Of a DNA stretch of 59,090 bases, positions 28,234-37,814 are shown one piece after another. The DNA comes from Planctomycetaceae bacterium (GTDB lineage Bacteria > Planctomycetota > Planctomycetia > Planctomycetales > Planctomycetaceae): contig JAJDEJ010000278.1 of assembly GCA_029259815.1 (NCBI GenBank), positions 1 through 59,090 on the forward strand, read 5' to 3'. Numbering within the stretch: position 1 is the first letter of the stretch; every line of letters begins with the position of its first letter. The notes beneath the pieces were generated by a model. It made no database searches. It saw only the letters and a list, made by a program, of their open reading frames with translations, and had not been told where the DNA came from. The position numbers and the translations under genes are program-made.

Positions 28234-28373
28234 GTGTGGAGTTCGGAGACAATATCAAGACCGTGAACGTGGTCGACATTCGATCGTAACACTTACGAAA
28301 GACCTGCGCCCATCATCAGCTCAATTCGAACGATGTGCCGTTCTCGGGACATGGGATCAACACCTGTCAGTTT
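28234..28373. other. Upstream region of selB
   Basis: This is the start of a 596-base non-coding gap between divergent selB and the UGA-containing gene. It should hold the sel promoter on the minus strand, but I could not identify -35 and -10 boxes with confidence. No gene is seen in it. Confidence 0.4.
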
Positions 28374-28531
28374 TCATGGGAGGGCGAAACTCCTGCTGAG
28401 CCGCGCCGTGGGAGTTCGTTGCTGACAACGGGAAATGATCCTGCGGAAGTTTTCTCCCGCAAGCGACGTTGCGCGGTGGATGGCCGCAGTTCGTCACGAC
28501 GCGGTTCGGCAGGAGCCTCACCCTCCCATGA
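28374..28531. repeat. MITE-like element with imperfect terminal inverted repeats
   Basis: The left end TCATGGGAGGGCGAAACTCC continues with TGCTGAGCCGCG. The right end, read on the other strand, is TCATGGGAGGGTGAGGCTCC continuing with TGCCGAACCGCG. The two ends thus match over about 30 bases with few changes, around a core of about 90 bases without a gene. Such elements are non-coding repeats probably moved by a transposase elsewhere. It sits between selB and the UGA-containing gene. Confidence 0.75.
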
Positions 28532-28829
28532 GTCACAGATGCGACAGTCATCAATCCCACGTCCCCCGAACGACCGCTAATTCAAGTCGGGTCCGGTGCT
28601 TAGCGGTCGGTCGCAGATCGACACCGACGTTCGAGGAATCAAGTTGTTGAAACGAACCATCAACGTGCCGTCAAATTCACCGGTCGAAGTACGATCGCCG
28701 TATCGAGGACGGCCAATTCGCAATGCTCGTCTGGAGATAGCGACCTGGAAGAATTTCAGCATTGGTACTTCTCGTGTCGTACAAGCTCTGGTAGATTTTG
28801 GGTTTGTTCATTTGTGATCGAGATTGATT
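28532..28829. other. Upstream region of the UGA-containing gene
   Basis: About 300 bases with no recognised gene. It is the likely promoter region of the FG-GAP/ASPIC selenoprotein candidate. I see no clear operator or riboswitch. Confidence 0.4.
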
Positions 28830-31800
28830 ATGAAGCGGTTCTTCCAAAACCATTCAGGCATCGCCTTGGACCCAGACTGCGGGTGTAGCGGGTCGGGCAA
28901 CATGGCTCGTCACGTCCGTTCGTTGATCGGGCTAGTCGCCTTGGCTGTGTTTGCAATCGGACTTGAAGGGTGCTCCCAGCAGGCCGACGTCAATAAAGAG
29001 GGTGGCAGCGCTGAGACCCTCAGCAACAAGACGTCTCCGCAGCACGATCCATCTGCGGACGTTGCACAGGAATCACCCAGCGGGGAAGACACTGTCGTCA
29101 AGCTGGTTGAAAGCGAAGAGTGGATTCTCCGCCAGACGCCCCGTTTGCCCAAACTGGCCCGCGGCGTGCTGAATATGCAGCACCCGGATGCTCAGAGTGT
29201 TGAGCTGTTCGACGGCCATGTGACAGTCTACGGATTGTCGGCGGATGGCAGCCCTGTCCAAGAGGAGGAGATTGCCCATCTCGGCATCTCGGAGAATCGT
29301 TGGCCCTTGGCAGAACAGTCTCGCTCCGGTGCCGCAGCAGAGATCCAGATCTGGAAACCGCTGTTGAATGAACTCGAGTATTTCGAGCGAGCGAAGTTCT
29401 ACTTTGTGCGGGCAGAGTTTACTGACGCTGACTTCAATGAGATGACAGCAGAAGTTGGTTTCGACGGCTTGGCCAGGACACGAGACCAGCAACTCGCACA
29501 CATCAAGGCCAAGCAGGAGCTCACGTGGAAGAAGCAGGACGGCGAGGGACCGGAGTCATGGCGAATCGTGAAATGGAAACAGAAGGAATTGACGACGCAA
29601 CTTGGCGACGGGTACCTGTTCCACGACGTTGCAACATTGGTGACCTCACCGACGCTGCACGACAGAGTGCGGGGCTCGGTGCACCACGACCTGCTGGTCA
29701 GCCTCGAGAAGTCTCCCAACAAGTATTTCTCGGTGTACGCCGGCGACAGACATCCGTCGGTCTCCGTCGTCGACATTGATCGAGACGGCTTCGATGACCT
29801 CTACGTCATGGCTCGCTGGGGACCGAACATGATGTTCCGCAACCGGGGCGACGGCACCTTCGAGGAGATCGCAGCGGAAATCGGCCTCGATATCGAGGAT
29901 CACTGTTCGTCGGCCATCTTTGCGGATTTCGATAACGATGGTGACGCCGACCTGTTTCTCGGTCGGACTCTTGAGCGGAGCATGTACCTGATCAACGAAG
30001 ACGGACACTTTGTCGACCGCTCGGAATCCCATGTTTCGTTATCTCTACCGTACCTCGTTTTTGCGATCTCGACCGCCGATTACAACGGCGACGGGTTGAT
30101 GGATCTCTTCTTTGCAACGGACTCCCTGGATACTCAGGGCAGCATGTCGACGCCGAATTTTAAGACGCAGCGCTGGCTGGCCGAGTTTCTTCCGGACGAC
30201 CAGGCAAAGCACTTATTCGATTTAGGTCGAACCTCAGTCTGGCATCAAATTCCCGGCCCACCGAATGTCCTGCTGATCAATCGCGGTGACGGCAAATTCG
30301 ATCTTGCACCCGAAAGCCACCAGTTGGCAGCCTGGCGACAAACGACTCAGGGAACCTGGTCTGACTTCGACGATGACGGCGACCTGGATATCTATCTCTC
30401 CAACGACTACTCGCCCAACATGATGTTCCGTAACGAGGGCGATCGCGGGTTCGTCGACATTACGACAGAGACCGAAACAGCCGACATCGGCTTCGGAATG
30501 GGTGTCTCCTGGGGCGACTACGACCTCGACGGCAAGCAAGACTTGTACGTGACCAACATGTTCAGCAAGGCCGGTCAGCGAATCACATCGCAGCTCAAGT
30601 CGGAGTCGGCTCATCCCCGCTACGCGAACATGTCACGGGGCAATTCCCTCTTTCGCAACCTGGGAGAAAAGTTCGAGAAAGTGTCGGGGCTTGATGCGTC
30701 AGCGCTCCAGGTTGAAAAAGCCGGCTGGGCGTGGGGCAGTCAGTTTGTCGATATCGACAATGACGGCTATCTCGACATCCATGCCCTCAGCGGTTACTAC
30801 ACCGCCCACACGGACGTGGAACTCCCGTTCGACAGGTGAAGCGAATTCTGGCGCTCTGCCGTGCGCAGAGATGAACAACTCAGCGATTCCATCAAAAACA
30901 CGCAAACCTGGGGAGGCAAAGGGAAATATCGGTCTGAAGTGATCGCCGCTGCCGGGAGCCCGTTCAAGGCACTGGTTGGCATGTCGTTCAGTGGGAAGGA
31001 ACGCAACAGATTGTTTCTCAGCCGGCAAGCCAAACAGTTCGTGGATCTGTCAGCACTGTCAGGTCTGGACAACATCGCAGACAGTCGTGTGTTCGCGGTG
31101 TGGGACTTCGACCGTGACGGCTGGCAGGACATCGCACTCGCCAACTCTAACGCTCCGCTACTCAACATCTATCACAACGACATTGCTGCGTCAGAGCAGG
31201 CTCGCGATGCCGGGCGGATGATCGCCATTCGATTCGTGGGAGGGAATCGAAATGCAGTGTCGAACGCACAATTCGGCTGCCGTGACGGCTACGGAACGAA
31301 GGTCCGCGTGACGACTGGCGACTTCAAGCTGATTCGCGAACACCGTTGCGGTGAAGGCATGGCCGGTCAGAACAGTTCCACGATGTTTATCGGCATCGGC
31401 AGGAACGAATCAGCTCAGTCCGTTGATGTGGATTGGCTCTCGGGAGTAAAGCAAACGTTTGACAACATCCCTGCCGGGACGCTGCTCACGGTTTATGAGA
31501 ATCCGGATGACTCACCCGACAAGACGCCGGAGCTTCGCACCCCCTATGTTGTGCCCTCCGACAGGAAGTGGCGTTCCCTTGACTCCGAGCTTGTCTCTGA
31601 TGCACCGTCCAATGGAACTCTGCAATTTCCGATCATCAATGCCAATACCTCGACGGTGGCGGAACCCCCGAAATTGCATCTCTACACGACCATGGCGACA
31701 TGGTGTGCGGCCTGCAAACGTCACCTGCCACAGTTGCAACAGCTGCGCCGGGAAGTTGCCGCCGAATCGTTGGCGATGTACGGGGTCCCGGTCGATGAAA

Positions 31801-32045
31801 CCGATGACTCAGAAAAGTTGACCGGCTACGTGGAGCAATATCACCCCGCCTATGAGTTGTTGAAGGATCTGTCGACCGAACAACGCAATGACGTCCAGCA
31901 ACTCGTGGTCGATGAACTGAAAACCGAAGCGCTGCCATCGACCGTCATGACGGATGCCGATGGCAAGATTCTCCTGATCTCGGGAGGCCTCCCCACGATT
32001 TCCCAAATCCGCAAGATGTTGGCCGACCATTCCATGACGCCCTGA
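28830..32045 (+). CDS. Candidate selenoprotein: FG-GAP/ASPIC-UnbV lipoprotein with thioredoxin-like domain
   Basis: I read one frame of 1071 residues with an internal TGA at 30837-30839 translated as selenocysteine (about residue 670). The N-terminus has a lipobox (IGLEGC, Cys48; if the ATG at 28902 is used, Cys24 with a more typical signal). FG-GAP/VCBS repeats follow (DIDRDGFDDLYV, DFDNDGDADLFLG, DFDDDGDLDIYLSN, DIDNDGYLDIHAL; about 308-659). After the TGA come SEFWRSAVRRDE, another DFDRDGWQDIALAN repeat, an ASPIC/UnbV domain (about 779-890) and a thioredoxin-like domain with WCAACKRH (Cys959, Cys962). ASPIC domains normally follow FG-GAP repeats in one chain, so a true stop would split one protein. 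No ribosome site precedes the second half, and a SECIS-like hairpin follows the TGA. Alternatives are a nonsense mutation or a sequencing error. Confidence 0.82.
30840..30875 (+). promoter_or_regulatory. Bacterial SECIS-like hairpin after in-frame UGA
   Basis: Fourteen bases after the TGA the mRNA can form CTCTGC-CGTGC-GCAGAG (30854-30870), six perfect pairs closing a five-base loop. A short lower stem TTC/GAA (30846-30848 with 30873-30875) is separated by an internal loop. The apical loop starts 20 bases after the UGA and has G at its second position followed by U. That fits the spacing and the loop GU of known bacterial SECIS elements such as that of fdhF. The hairpin lies inside the coding frame, as expected in bacteria. 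Confidence 0.72.
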
Positions 32046-32074
32046 GCGGAGTTCCACGGACTGGCAGCCGTCGG

Positions 32075-34279
32075 TTACTGGATCGCACTTGCATCGACGA
32101 CACTGTTTGATGTCGGTGCAATGTGCATCGAGCGATATTCATCTTCGCCTTCCACGATGGTGATCATTCGGTCCACTTCGAGGTTGGTGAATACCTGTGT
32201 CGAATCGGTGGTCGGCCAGTAGATCTCCAGACGGTCGATACGCTCGGCAGTGCCCAAGCCGATGTGCTGGCGAAGGGGGCTGCCGCCAAAAGTCCCGCCG
32301 CTGTTGACCCACTTGTAGATCGACCGCGGTTTTCCAGCTTCCGTCACGTCGGCTCGAATTCGAGTGCCGATGGCCGCTCGGTTCGATTGGCTGCCGATCA
32401 GCTTGATCGTGATCCAGTGATTGCCGAACCCCGGGTTTTGAAACACGGCGTCCGAAAAGGCATCTCCCGGAAAGGCTCCGCCCATTTCGATGAAGATGTC
32501 CTGGTCCCCGTCATGGTCATAGTCAGCGAAGGCGACGCCATGCCCTTTTTGCAGATGACCCAGTCCGGACGCTGTGGTGACTTCCTCGAAACGCGTGCCA
32601 CCTTGATTGCGAAACATGCGGTTGGGCATGATGCCCGCGTAGTCCGGGTATCCCGTGCCGAGGTAGAAATCGACAAAGCCATCGTTGTCCATGTCGCCAA
32701 AGTTTGACCCCATCGGCAGCGTGACTTTCGCCAGGTCCATTTCCTCAGTCACATCCCGAAAACCACCCGTGCCATTGCCCTGGAAGAGCCGATCGGTGCC
32801 GGCCTGGTGAGACTGGCCCAGATAGTCCGCAGCAAAGTTGTCCACACTGGACCAGTAGGCACCGACGAACAGGTCGAGCGCCCCATCATTGTTGAAATCC
32901 CAGAACCAGGTGGGAAAGCTGCGGCTCGGATCCGTGACACCTGCCTGCGAAGCGACATCGGTGAAGGTTCCGTCGCCGTTGTTGTGATAGAGTTGGTTCG
33001 CCCCCTTCAGGTTGGAGACATACAGATCCGGGTAGCGGTCATTGTCGTAGTCGCCCCAGACGACCCCTTTCGGATAACGACCACCCGTCACGCCGGCCTT
33101 GCGTGCGACGTTCGTGAACTGGCCACTCCCGTCGTTGTTGAACAGTTCTGACTCCCCGATTTCGTTGGCGACGTAGAGATCCAGATCGCCATCGTTGTCG
33201 TAGTCCGCCCAGGCGGCACTCTGTGTCGGGTAGTGATTCTCACCCAGCCCGACATCAAACGTCACGTCGCGAAACCGGCCGTGGCCGTCGTTCTGCAGCA
33301 GAGAGTTAGGATGGTGGCCGAACTGTCTCAGCCACGCACCGCGGAGCACGAGAATGTCGATGTCGCCGTCGTTGTCATAGTCGGCCTGGATCATGTTCAA
33401 ACCGCCGAACAGCCCGGTCAGGCCAGACTCCTCCGTATGATCGGAAAACGTGCCGTCTCCGTTGTTCAGCCAGCACCGCATCTGCCCGGTGGGATCCCAC
33501 GACGAAGTGACCACATCCAGCCAGTTGTCTCCATTCAGATCGTCGACAATCATGCCGCCACAGAGTGAGAACGTGTCGAGGCCGAGTTTCGGGGCGACGT
33601 TCGTGAACTTCGGAAACTCTGCATCTGGTGTGAATTGTTCCCCCTCAAGGCGCCACTTTTCGGGCACGCCGTCGGGATACTCCCCCAACGTCATGTAGGC
33701 CACATTCAGCAGCCAGGTCGCCGTCGCATTGTCACTGTTCCGCTCGAGGTATTTGGTCAGATATTTGATGGCGTTGCGGGCAGGCTCCTTGTTCCGATGC
33801 ACACCCCCTCCCTGGATCGGAAAGATACAACACTCTTCATCACGGCAGTTCACGCAGTTCTGATCTTCCGCCAGCCGCAAGTAGGCGACCGCAAGCCTCA
33901 TGGTCAACTGGTCCCGTATTTGGTCGGCGTTCGGCAACACACTCTCGACTCGTGGCAAAAGTGACGAGCATGCTAGGAACTGCTCGACCGCCAGTTGCGT
34001 TTGTCCTGCCTGCAGTTGCGCCTCTGCAAGTTGAAAATGCAATTTCAGCTGCTGGGACGGGGGCGCATTGACCGGTAGGCGAGATAGCTGCTGGGCGTAC
34101 CGGCGCCGCGGACCGTCACCCAGAAAAGGCTGTTCGTCTGCGGTGCGGGCCTGGATTTCCCTGAGTGCAGAGAGCATCTGCTCGTGGCTGTCGCCCTTCT
34201 CTCCCGGTTGGGATTCCGTCACCGCAGGCTGTCCGCACCCGAGCACTCCCAACACCAACAGCAGCATCAGCCGTTTCAT
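32075..34279 (-). CDS. FG-GAP/ASPIC-UnbV lipoprotein
   Basis: This 734-residue exported lipoprotein (lipobox GVLGC, Cys15) has an N-terminal helical region of about 190 residues with TPR-like character (QLKLHFQLAEAQLQAGQTQL) and a Cys cluster (CVNCRDEECC). Six or more FG-GAP/VCBS repeats follow (DLNGDNWLDVVTS, DYDNDGDIDILVL, DYDNDGDLDLYVANE, DFNNDGALDLFVG, DYDHDGDQDIFIEM), which should form a calcium-binding propeller. The C-terminus is an ASPIC/UnbV domain (NHWITIKLIGSQSNRAAIGT, GGSPLRQHIGLG). There is no thioredoxin domain and no internal TGA. It is convergent with the selenoprotein candidate, 29 bases between stops. These families are abundant in planctomycetes; the role is unknown, perhaps extracellular binding. 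Confidence 0.9.
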   Translation of the reverse strand: MKRLMLLLVLGVLGCGQPAVTESQPGEKGDSHEQMLSALREIQARTADEQPFLGDGPRRRYAQQLSRLPVNAPPSQQLKLHFQLAEAQLQAGQTQLAVEQFLACSSLLPRVESVLPNADQIRDQLTMRLAVAYLRLAEDQNCVNCRDEECCIFPIQGGGVHRNKEPARNAIKYLTKYLERNSDNATATWLLNVAYMTLGEYPDGVPEKWRLEGEQFTPDAEFPKFTNVAPKLGLDTFSLCGGMIVDDLNGDNWLDVVTSSWDPTGQMRCWLNNGDGTFSDHTEESGLTGLFGGLNMIQADYDNDGDIDILVLRGAWLRQFGHHPNSLLQNDGHGRFRDVTFDVGLGENHYPTQSAAWADYDNDGDLDLYVANEIGESELFNNDGSGQFTNVARKAGVTGGRYPKGVVWGDYDNDRYPDLYVSNLKGANQLYHNNGDGTFTDVASQAGVTDPSRSFPTWFWDFNNDGALDLFVGAYWSSVDNFAADYLGQSHQAGTDRLFQGNGTGGFRDVTEEMDLAKVTLPMGSNFGDMDNDGFVDFYLGTGYPDYAGIMPNRMFRNQGGTRFEEVTTASGLGHLQKGHGVAFADYDHDGDQDIFIEMGGAFPGDAFSDAVFQNPGFGNHWITIKLIGSQSNRAAIGTRIRADVTEAGKPRSIYKWVNSGGTFGGSPLRQHIGLGTAERIDRLEIYWPTTDSTQVFTNLEVDRMITIVEGEDEYRSMHIAPTSNSVVDASAIQ

Positions 34280-34452
34280 TCCCGATTCTCCTTGACTGCC
34301 GAATCACCAGCTGACCAAACCAACCTTGAAAATCTTGCGACAGCCACCGCATTTTTCGACAATCGTGATGGCGGCTCATGTCTTGATGTGTGAGAGTTCG
34401 TCAGACAAGTGAACTTGCGACTATCATCACGCGCCGCCAGATGCCTTGCAAC

Positions 34453-34887
34453 TCATGCGTCGACGACACGAGTCGCTTTGCTGAGTTCGCCGACGATGCG
34501 GGTGTCGCCGAAGCCTGTGGATCGGGCGATTTGAATCACCAACTCGCGAATTTCCCTTGGCTTACGCAGGGCACCTTTGGGATTCTTGGTCTGTGACTTT
34601 CCACCTTGGTGCCGCATCCAACGGTCGAACGTCGATGGCGAGACGATCGTGATGAGTTTTTCCACAGCCCGACCGAGGCTCTTAGCCAACTTCAACAGAC
34701 GCTCTCGCACATGCGGCTTCGTGTGGACCTGCTTCCCGGGCACGCGGGCTCGCAAGAAGCGGTTCTCCTCCTTGAGGAACTTCGCATACTTGACCAGCTC
34801 GCGATCAATGGCTGAGGCGATCAGGGCCAACAGAGGGTGGACAATCTTTGTCAGCGGGGTCAAGTCGTGATCTGTCGTCTGGGACAC
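34453..34887 (-). pseudogene. Truncated transposase (integrase-core IS, N-terminal part)
   Basis: The 144-residue frame matches the N-terminal half of a transposase common in planctomycetes: LTKIVHPLLALIASAIDREL, KEENRFLRARVPGK, ERLLKLAKSLGRAVEKLITI, SPSTFDRWMRHQGGK, REIRELVIQIARSTGFGDTR. After GELSK the expected recognition helix and DDE integrase core are missing; the frame ends with ATRVVDA. It is therefore an IS remnant, probably inactive. The DNA upstream of its start, ending near 34911 in TTGTACCCCGCT, is shared with the smaller remnant at 21.9 kb. Confidence 0.8.
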
Positions 34888-35085
34888 GGTTGCACATTCG
34901 TTGTACCCCGCTTTGTCCTGCTGCTAACACTCAACAGCCTGCTGCAATTCGTGACGTTGAGAATGGCGCTGCTCGGCCGGTAGACGTCTCGCAGTTTGTC
35001 CACATTCCGCTCATCGTGGTGAGCGAACTTGGTCGAACCCCCTGCTCTGGAGATGCTCAGTCCCCCCACTTATCCCCCATACGCC

Positions 35086-37173
35086 TTAGTCGTTAAACAA
35101 CTTTCGCAGCAGGCCGCCGGTGGCTCGGGCGGCGATGCGTTTGCCGAAGTCGGCGAGGCCGCGGCGGTCGAACTGGGGGCGGTCGAAAGTTCCCACGACC
35201 GGGATGCGGATGATTTCGCCTTCGAACAGGTCGGACAACAGTGGACGTTTGAGCCATTCGTCGGGGAGCGTGACGGCGATCATCAGGTCGAGGGTTTCGT
35301 CGAGACCGACGGAGCCGGTGGAACGGATGATGACCGGGCCGGTGTGGAATTCGAGTGAAGCATGATGCATGCGGCCGTTCGTCAGGTGAAAGGCAATCTC
35401 TTGCTCAGGCATGGTGATCCAGACGTCGCCCGCTGCGGCGGACACGTTGCGGCCGCCGGAGACTATGCCTTCGATGACCGAGACGAGTCCGATGATTTGA
35501 TTGGCGAACGGTCCGGGCCTGACCTCAGCCGAGTGGACGCTCAGCACCCCCTGCATCTTGCCGGCAGCCATGTTGTCGAGCGGGACTTGGGTCTCACTGA
35601 GAGCGATTGAGAAGCGGCCTTCAGCACGGGTCGCTTCGGCCAGTGGCGGGGAGAGGTACTTCATCCAGAGGTGACACATCTCGGGCGAAAGCTCGATGTT
35701 CTCCAGCACGAGCCCTTGTGGCATTTCAGCCTGGGCGGGGCGCACTTGCAGATCGACATGTGGGTTTCCGCGAAACTGTCCACCGCTGACCGGGACATGT
35801 TGAGGCTCGATCTCCAGCACGCCTCCGATGAGCCGAGTGATAAACGTTGCCTGTTCGGAATGGACGCCAAACACGTCCGCACGTTCCCAACCAAGATCAG
35901 CTTCGATGGCGACTTGTGTGAGGTCGTAAGCCGCGACACCGTCAATCTGGGTGACGAGCGGACCTCGAATGGAGAACTCGCGAGTCTGCAGGCCTCGGAC
36001 CTGGACGTGTTCGCGGTAGTCGGCAGCGAGGTTCTGCACGAACTGGTCGAGGTCGTATCGCAGTTCGCCTCGCAGGTCGAGATGGCAGACTCCCCTGAGA
36101 TCAGAAATCCCGCCGTGGGCGTTCAGCGTGACGGGGGTCGATTGCAAAGTCGCCTTCGACAGCAGGAGTGAGTCGGTGTCGGGTGAGTAGTCGCCGTCGA
36201 TGTCGAAGGTGAGGACTTCTGACGGCCAGTTGATCTCTTGAGTCCCCTCGGGGGCAGAGGCGACGGTCGCGCGGACGTCGGTCGCGGTCAGTGTGCCTTG
36301 AGCGCGGACCTTTTGCGACTCTGCAAAGTCCCACTCGGCCAACATTTGTCCGGCAACTCGACCGCTGTGCAGATCAAGTTCGGGCATCCACTCCTGCAGT
36401 CGTGTGGCGAGGGCCGCGAGAGGCAGGGGAGCAAACTTGATGGCCGCCGTTCCCTTCCCGGACCGCAACGGGTCATCTGTGACGGAGCCGGTCCATTCGA
36501 ACGCCGCCTCGAGCGGGAGGAGTTCGCCCTGCTCACGAATGTCAGCTGTTAACTCAAAAGAAAGCTGTCTGCCTTCCGATCGAGTATCGCTGATATCCAA
36601 GAAAATGTTTTCCAACCGCTTGGGTGAATTGCTAATAATTCCCGGACCAAGGAGTTGTCCGCCTTCCACCGTCAATGCAAACTGTGAGAAGGATGCAGCG
36701 TCCGCATTGGAGGTAATCACTCGAATGACGTCTGCGGCATTACTGCCGTCAGGCGTGAAAGAGAGGCACACCTGCGGATGTCTGGCAATGAACCGTCCGG
36801 GCCGCGTGCGATCAAGGACCAACTGCCAGAGTGGAAGTTCAGATGTGATTCTCCCCACTTGCAGCAGCGCTCCTCCCCTGAGGTCATACACAGTCATGTC
36901 GGTCAGCGACACCGGTGACAGCCAGCCGAGCGATGCCTCGCCAATCCTGATTTTCACCGTCTCATCATCGTCACCGTGAACTTCGATGGCATGCTTGACA
37001 AAATATCGACCCGCCAATTGCGGTGCAGTCCACAACAGCGCGGCAAGCCCAATGAGCAGCAGCCATGTCAGTCGCTGCAGCCATCGACGACGGGCAGGTG
37101 CATCGGGCGGCTGAGCTGACTCCTCGAAGGAGTAGATCGCACCTTCTGACCCGGTTGAAACATCTGTGCTCAT
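35086..37173 (-). CDS. AsmA-like envelope protein
   Basis: This 695-residue protein has a cytoplasmic N-terminal tail, a single membrane helix (LTWLLLIGLAALLWTA, about residues 33-48) and a long beta-rich periplasmic region. Features typical of AsmA/TamB-type proteins are the early VKIRIGEASLGWLSPVSLTD, the repeated strand-turn pattern, and the C-terminal module FHLTNGRMHHASLEFHTGPV, GSVGLDETLDLMIAVTLP, VVGTFDRPQFD. Such proteins are thought to move or shield lipids between membranes, or to affect outer-membrane assembly. The exact family is not certain, since similarity lies mainly in the C-terminus. It starts 40 bases after the peroxiredoxin stop on the same strand and may share a transcript. 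Confidence 0.78.
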   Translation of the reverse strand: MSTDVSTGSEGAIYSFEESAQPPDAPARRRWLQRLTWLLLIGLAALLWTAPQLAGRYFVKHAIEVHGDDDETVKIRIGEASLGWLSPVSLTDMTVYDLRGGALLQVGRITSELPLWQLVLDRTRPGRFIARHPQVCLSFTPDGSNAADVIRVITSNADAASFSQFALTVEGGQLLGPGIISNSPKRLENIFLDISDTRSEGRQLSFELTADIREQGELLPLEAAFEWTGSVTDDPLRSGKGTAAIKFAPLPLAALATRLQEWMPELDLHSGRVAGQMLAEWDFAESQKVRAQGTLTATDVRATVASAPEGTQEINWPSEVLTFDIDGDYSPDTDSLLLSKATLQSTPVTLNAHGGISDLRGVCHLDLRGELRYDLDQFVQNLAADYREHVQVRGLQTREFSIRGPLVTQIDGVAAYDLTQVAIEADLGWERADVFGVHSEQATFITRLIGGVLEIEPQHVPVSGGQFRGNPHVDLQVRPAQAEMPQGLVLENIELSPEMCHLWMKYLSPPLAEATRAEGRFSIALSETQVPLDNMAAGKMQGVLSVHSAEVRPGPFANQIIGLVSVIEGIVSGGRNVSAAAGDVWITMPEQEIAFHLTNGRMHHASLEFHTGPVIIRSTGSVGLDETLDLMIAVTLPDEWLKRPLLSDLFEGEIIRIPVVGTFDRPQFDRRGLADFGKRIAARATGGLLRKLFND

Positions 37174-37217
37174 GCCTGCATCCCTCCTTAGGCCGGCAAG
37201 CGACGTGGCTGCGAAAG

Positions 37218-37814
37218 TCAGCCCTGCAGGTCGTCGATGACATTGAGGATTTCCTGACTGTCTTGTGCCGCTTTGACTTGGCTGTTTTTGAGTTTGATCG
37301 TCTTGTCCTTGCCAACGACGAATGTCCAGCGTGAGATCGTTACGTCTCGTGGAAGCAATTCCTGCTTGCCGTCAATCAGCGCCTTGACGACCGACTCGCC
37401 CTCACGATGCGGGACGCCGAACGCGGTCGCCGCCGCAGCGTCTTCGTCAGCGAGTAGCGTAAAGTTCAGGTTGTGAGCCTTTTTGAATAGCTGATGATTT
37501 TTGACCGTGTCTCCGCTGATGCCCACGACTTCAACGCCCTCGCCGGAGAGTTCTTCCAGGTTGTCACGAAATCCGCACGCCTGCTTGGTGCAGCCGGGCG
37601 TCATGTCTGCCGGATAGAAGTAGATGACAACGATCTTCTCGCCGTAGTGCTCGTCGGATTTCCACTCGTTGCCCTGGTCGTCCTGCAGGGTGAATGATGG
37701 GGCCGGGTCGCCCACATTGAGGTCAACAAGTTCTTTCGTTTCCTCTCCCTGGGTCACGCTGACGATGAGAGACAGGCAGAGGCAGACGACAGTGGCAAGT
37801 TGAGGCAGACGCAT
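37218..37814 (-). CDS. Secreted peroxiredoxin (BCP/PrxQ type)
   Basis: This 198-residue thiol peroxidase has a signal peptide (CLCLSLIVSVTQG, about 23 residues), so it acts outside the cytoplasm. The AhpC/TSA domain follows, with VGDPAPSFTLQDDQGN, IVVIYFYPADMTPGCTKQAC and the later VVGISGDTVKNHQLF. The peroxidatic Cys75 and the second Cys80 five residues on are the PrxQ arrangement. A long insert before FVVGKDKTIKLKNSQ is usual. The ATG at 37814 follows GGAG by eight bases; the frame opens three codons earlier at GTG. It reduces peroxides using a thioredoxin-like partner, possibly of the type at 42188. The AsmA-like gene follows. Confidence 0.92.
   Translation of the reverse strand: MRLPQLATVVCLCLSLIVSVTQGEETKELVDLNVGDPAPSFTLQDDQGNEWKSDEHYGEKIVVIYFYPADMTPGCTKQACGFRDNLEELSGEGVEVVGISGDTVKNHQLFKKAHNLNFTLLADEDAAAATAFGVPHREGESVVKALIDGKQELLPRDVTISRWTFVVGKDKTIKLKNSQVKAAQDSQEILNVIDDLQG

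Noticed and set aside
30861-32045. Second half of the UGA-containing gene as a separate gene starting at GTG 30861
   Set aside because: The GTG lies in the proposed hairpin and has no ribosome site. The frame is the same as upstream, and FG-GAP plus ASPIC domains normally form one protein.
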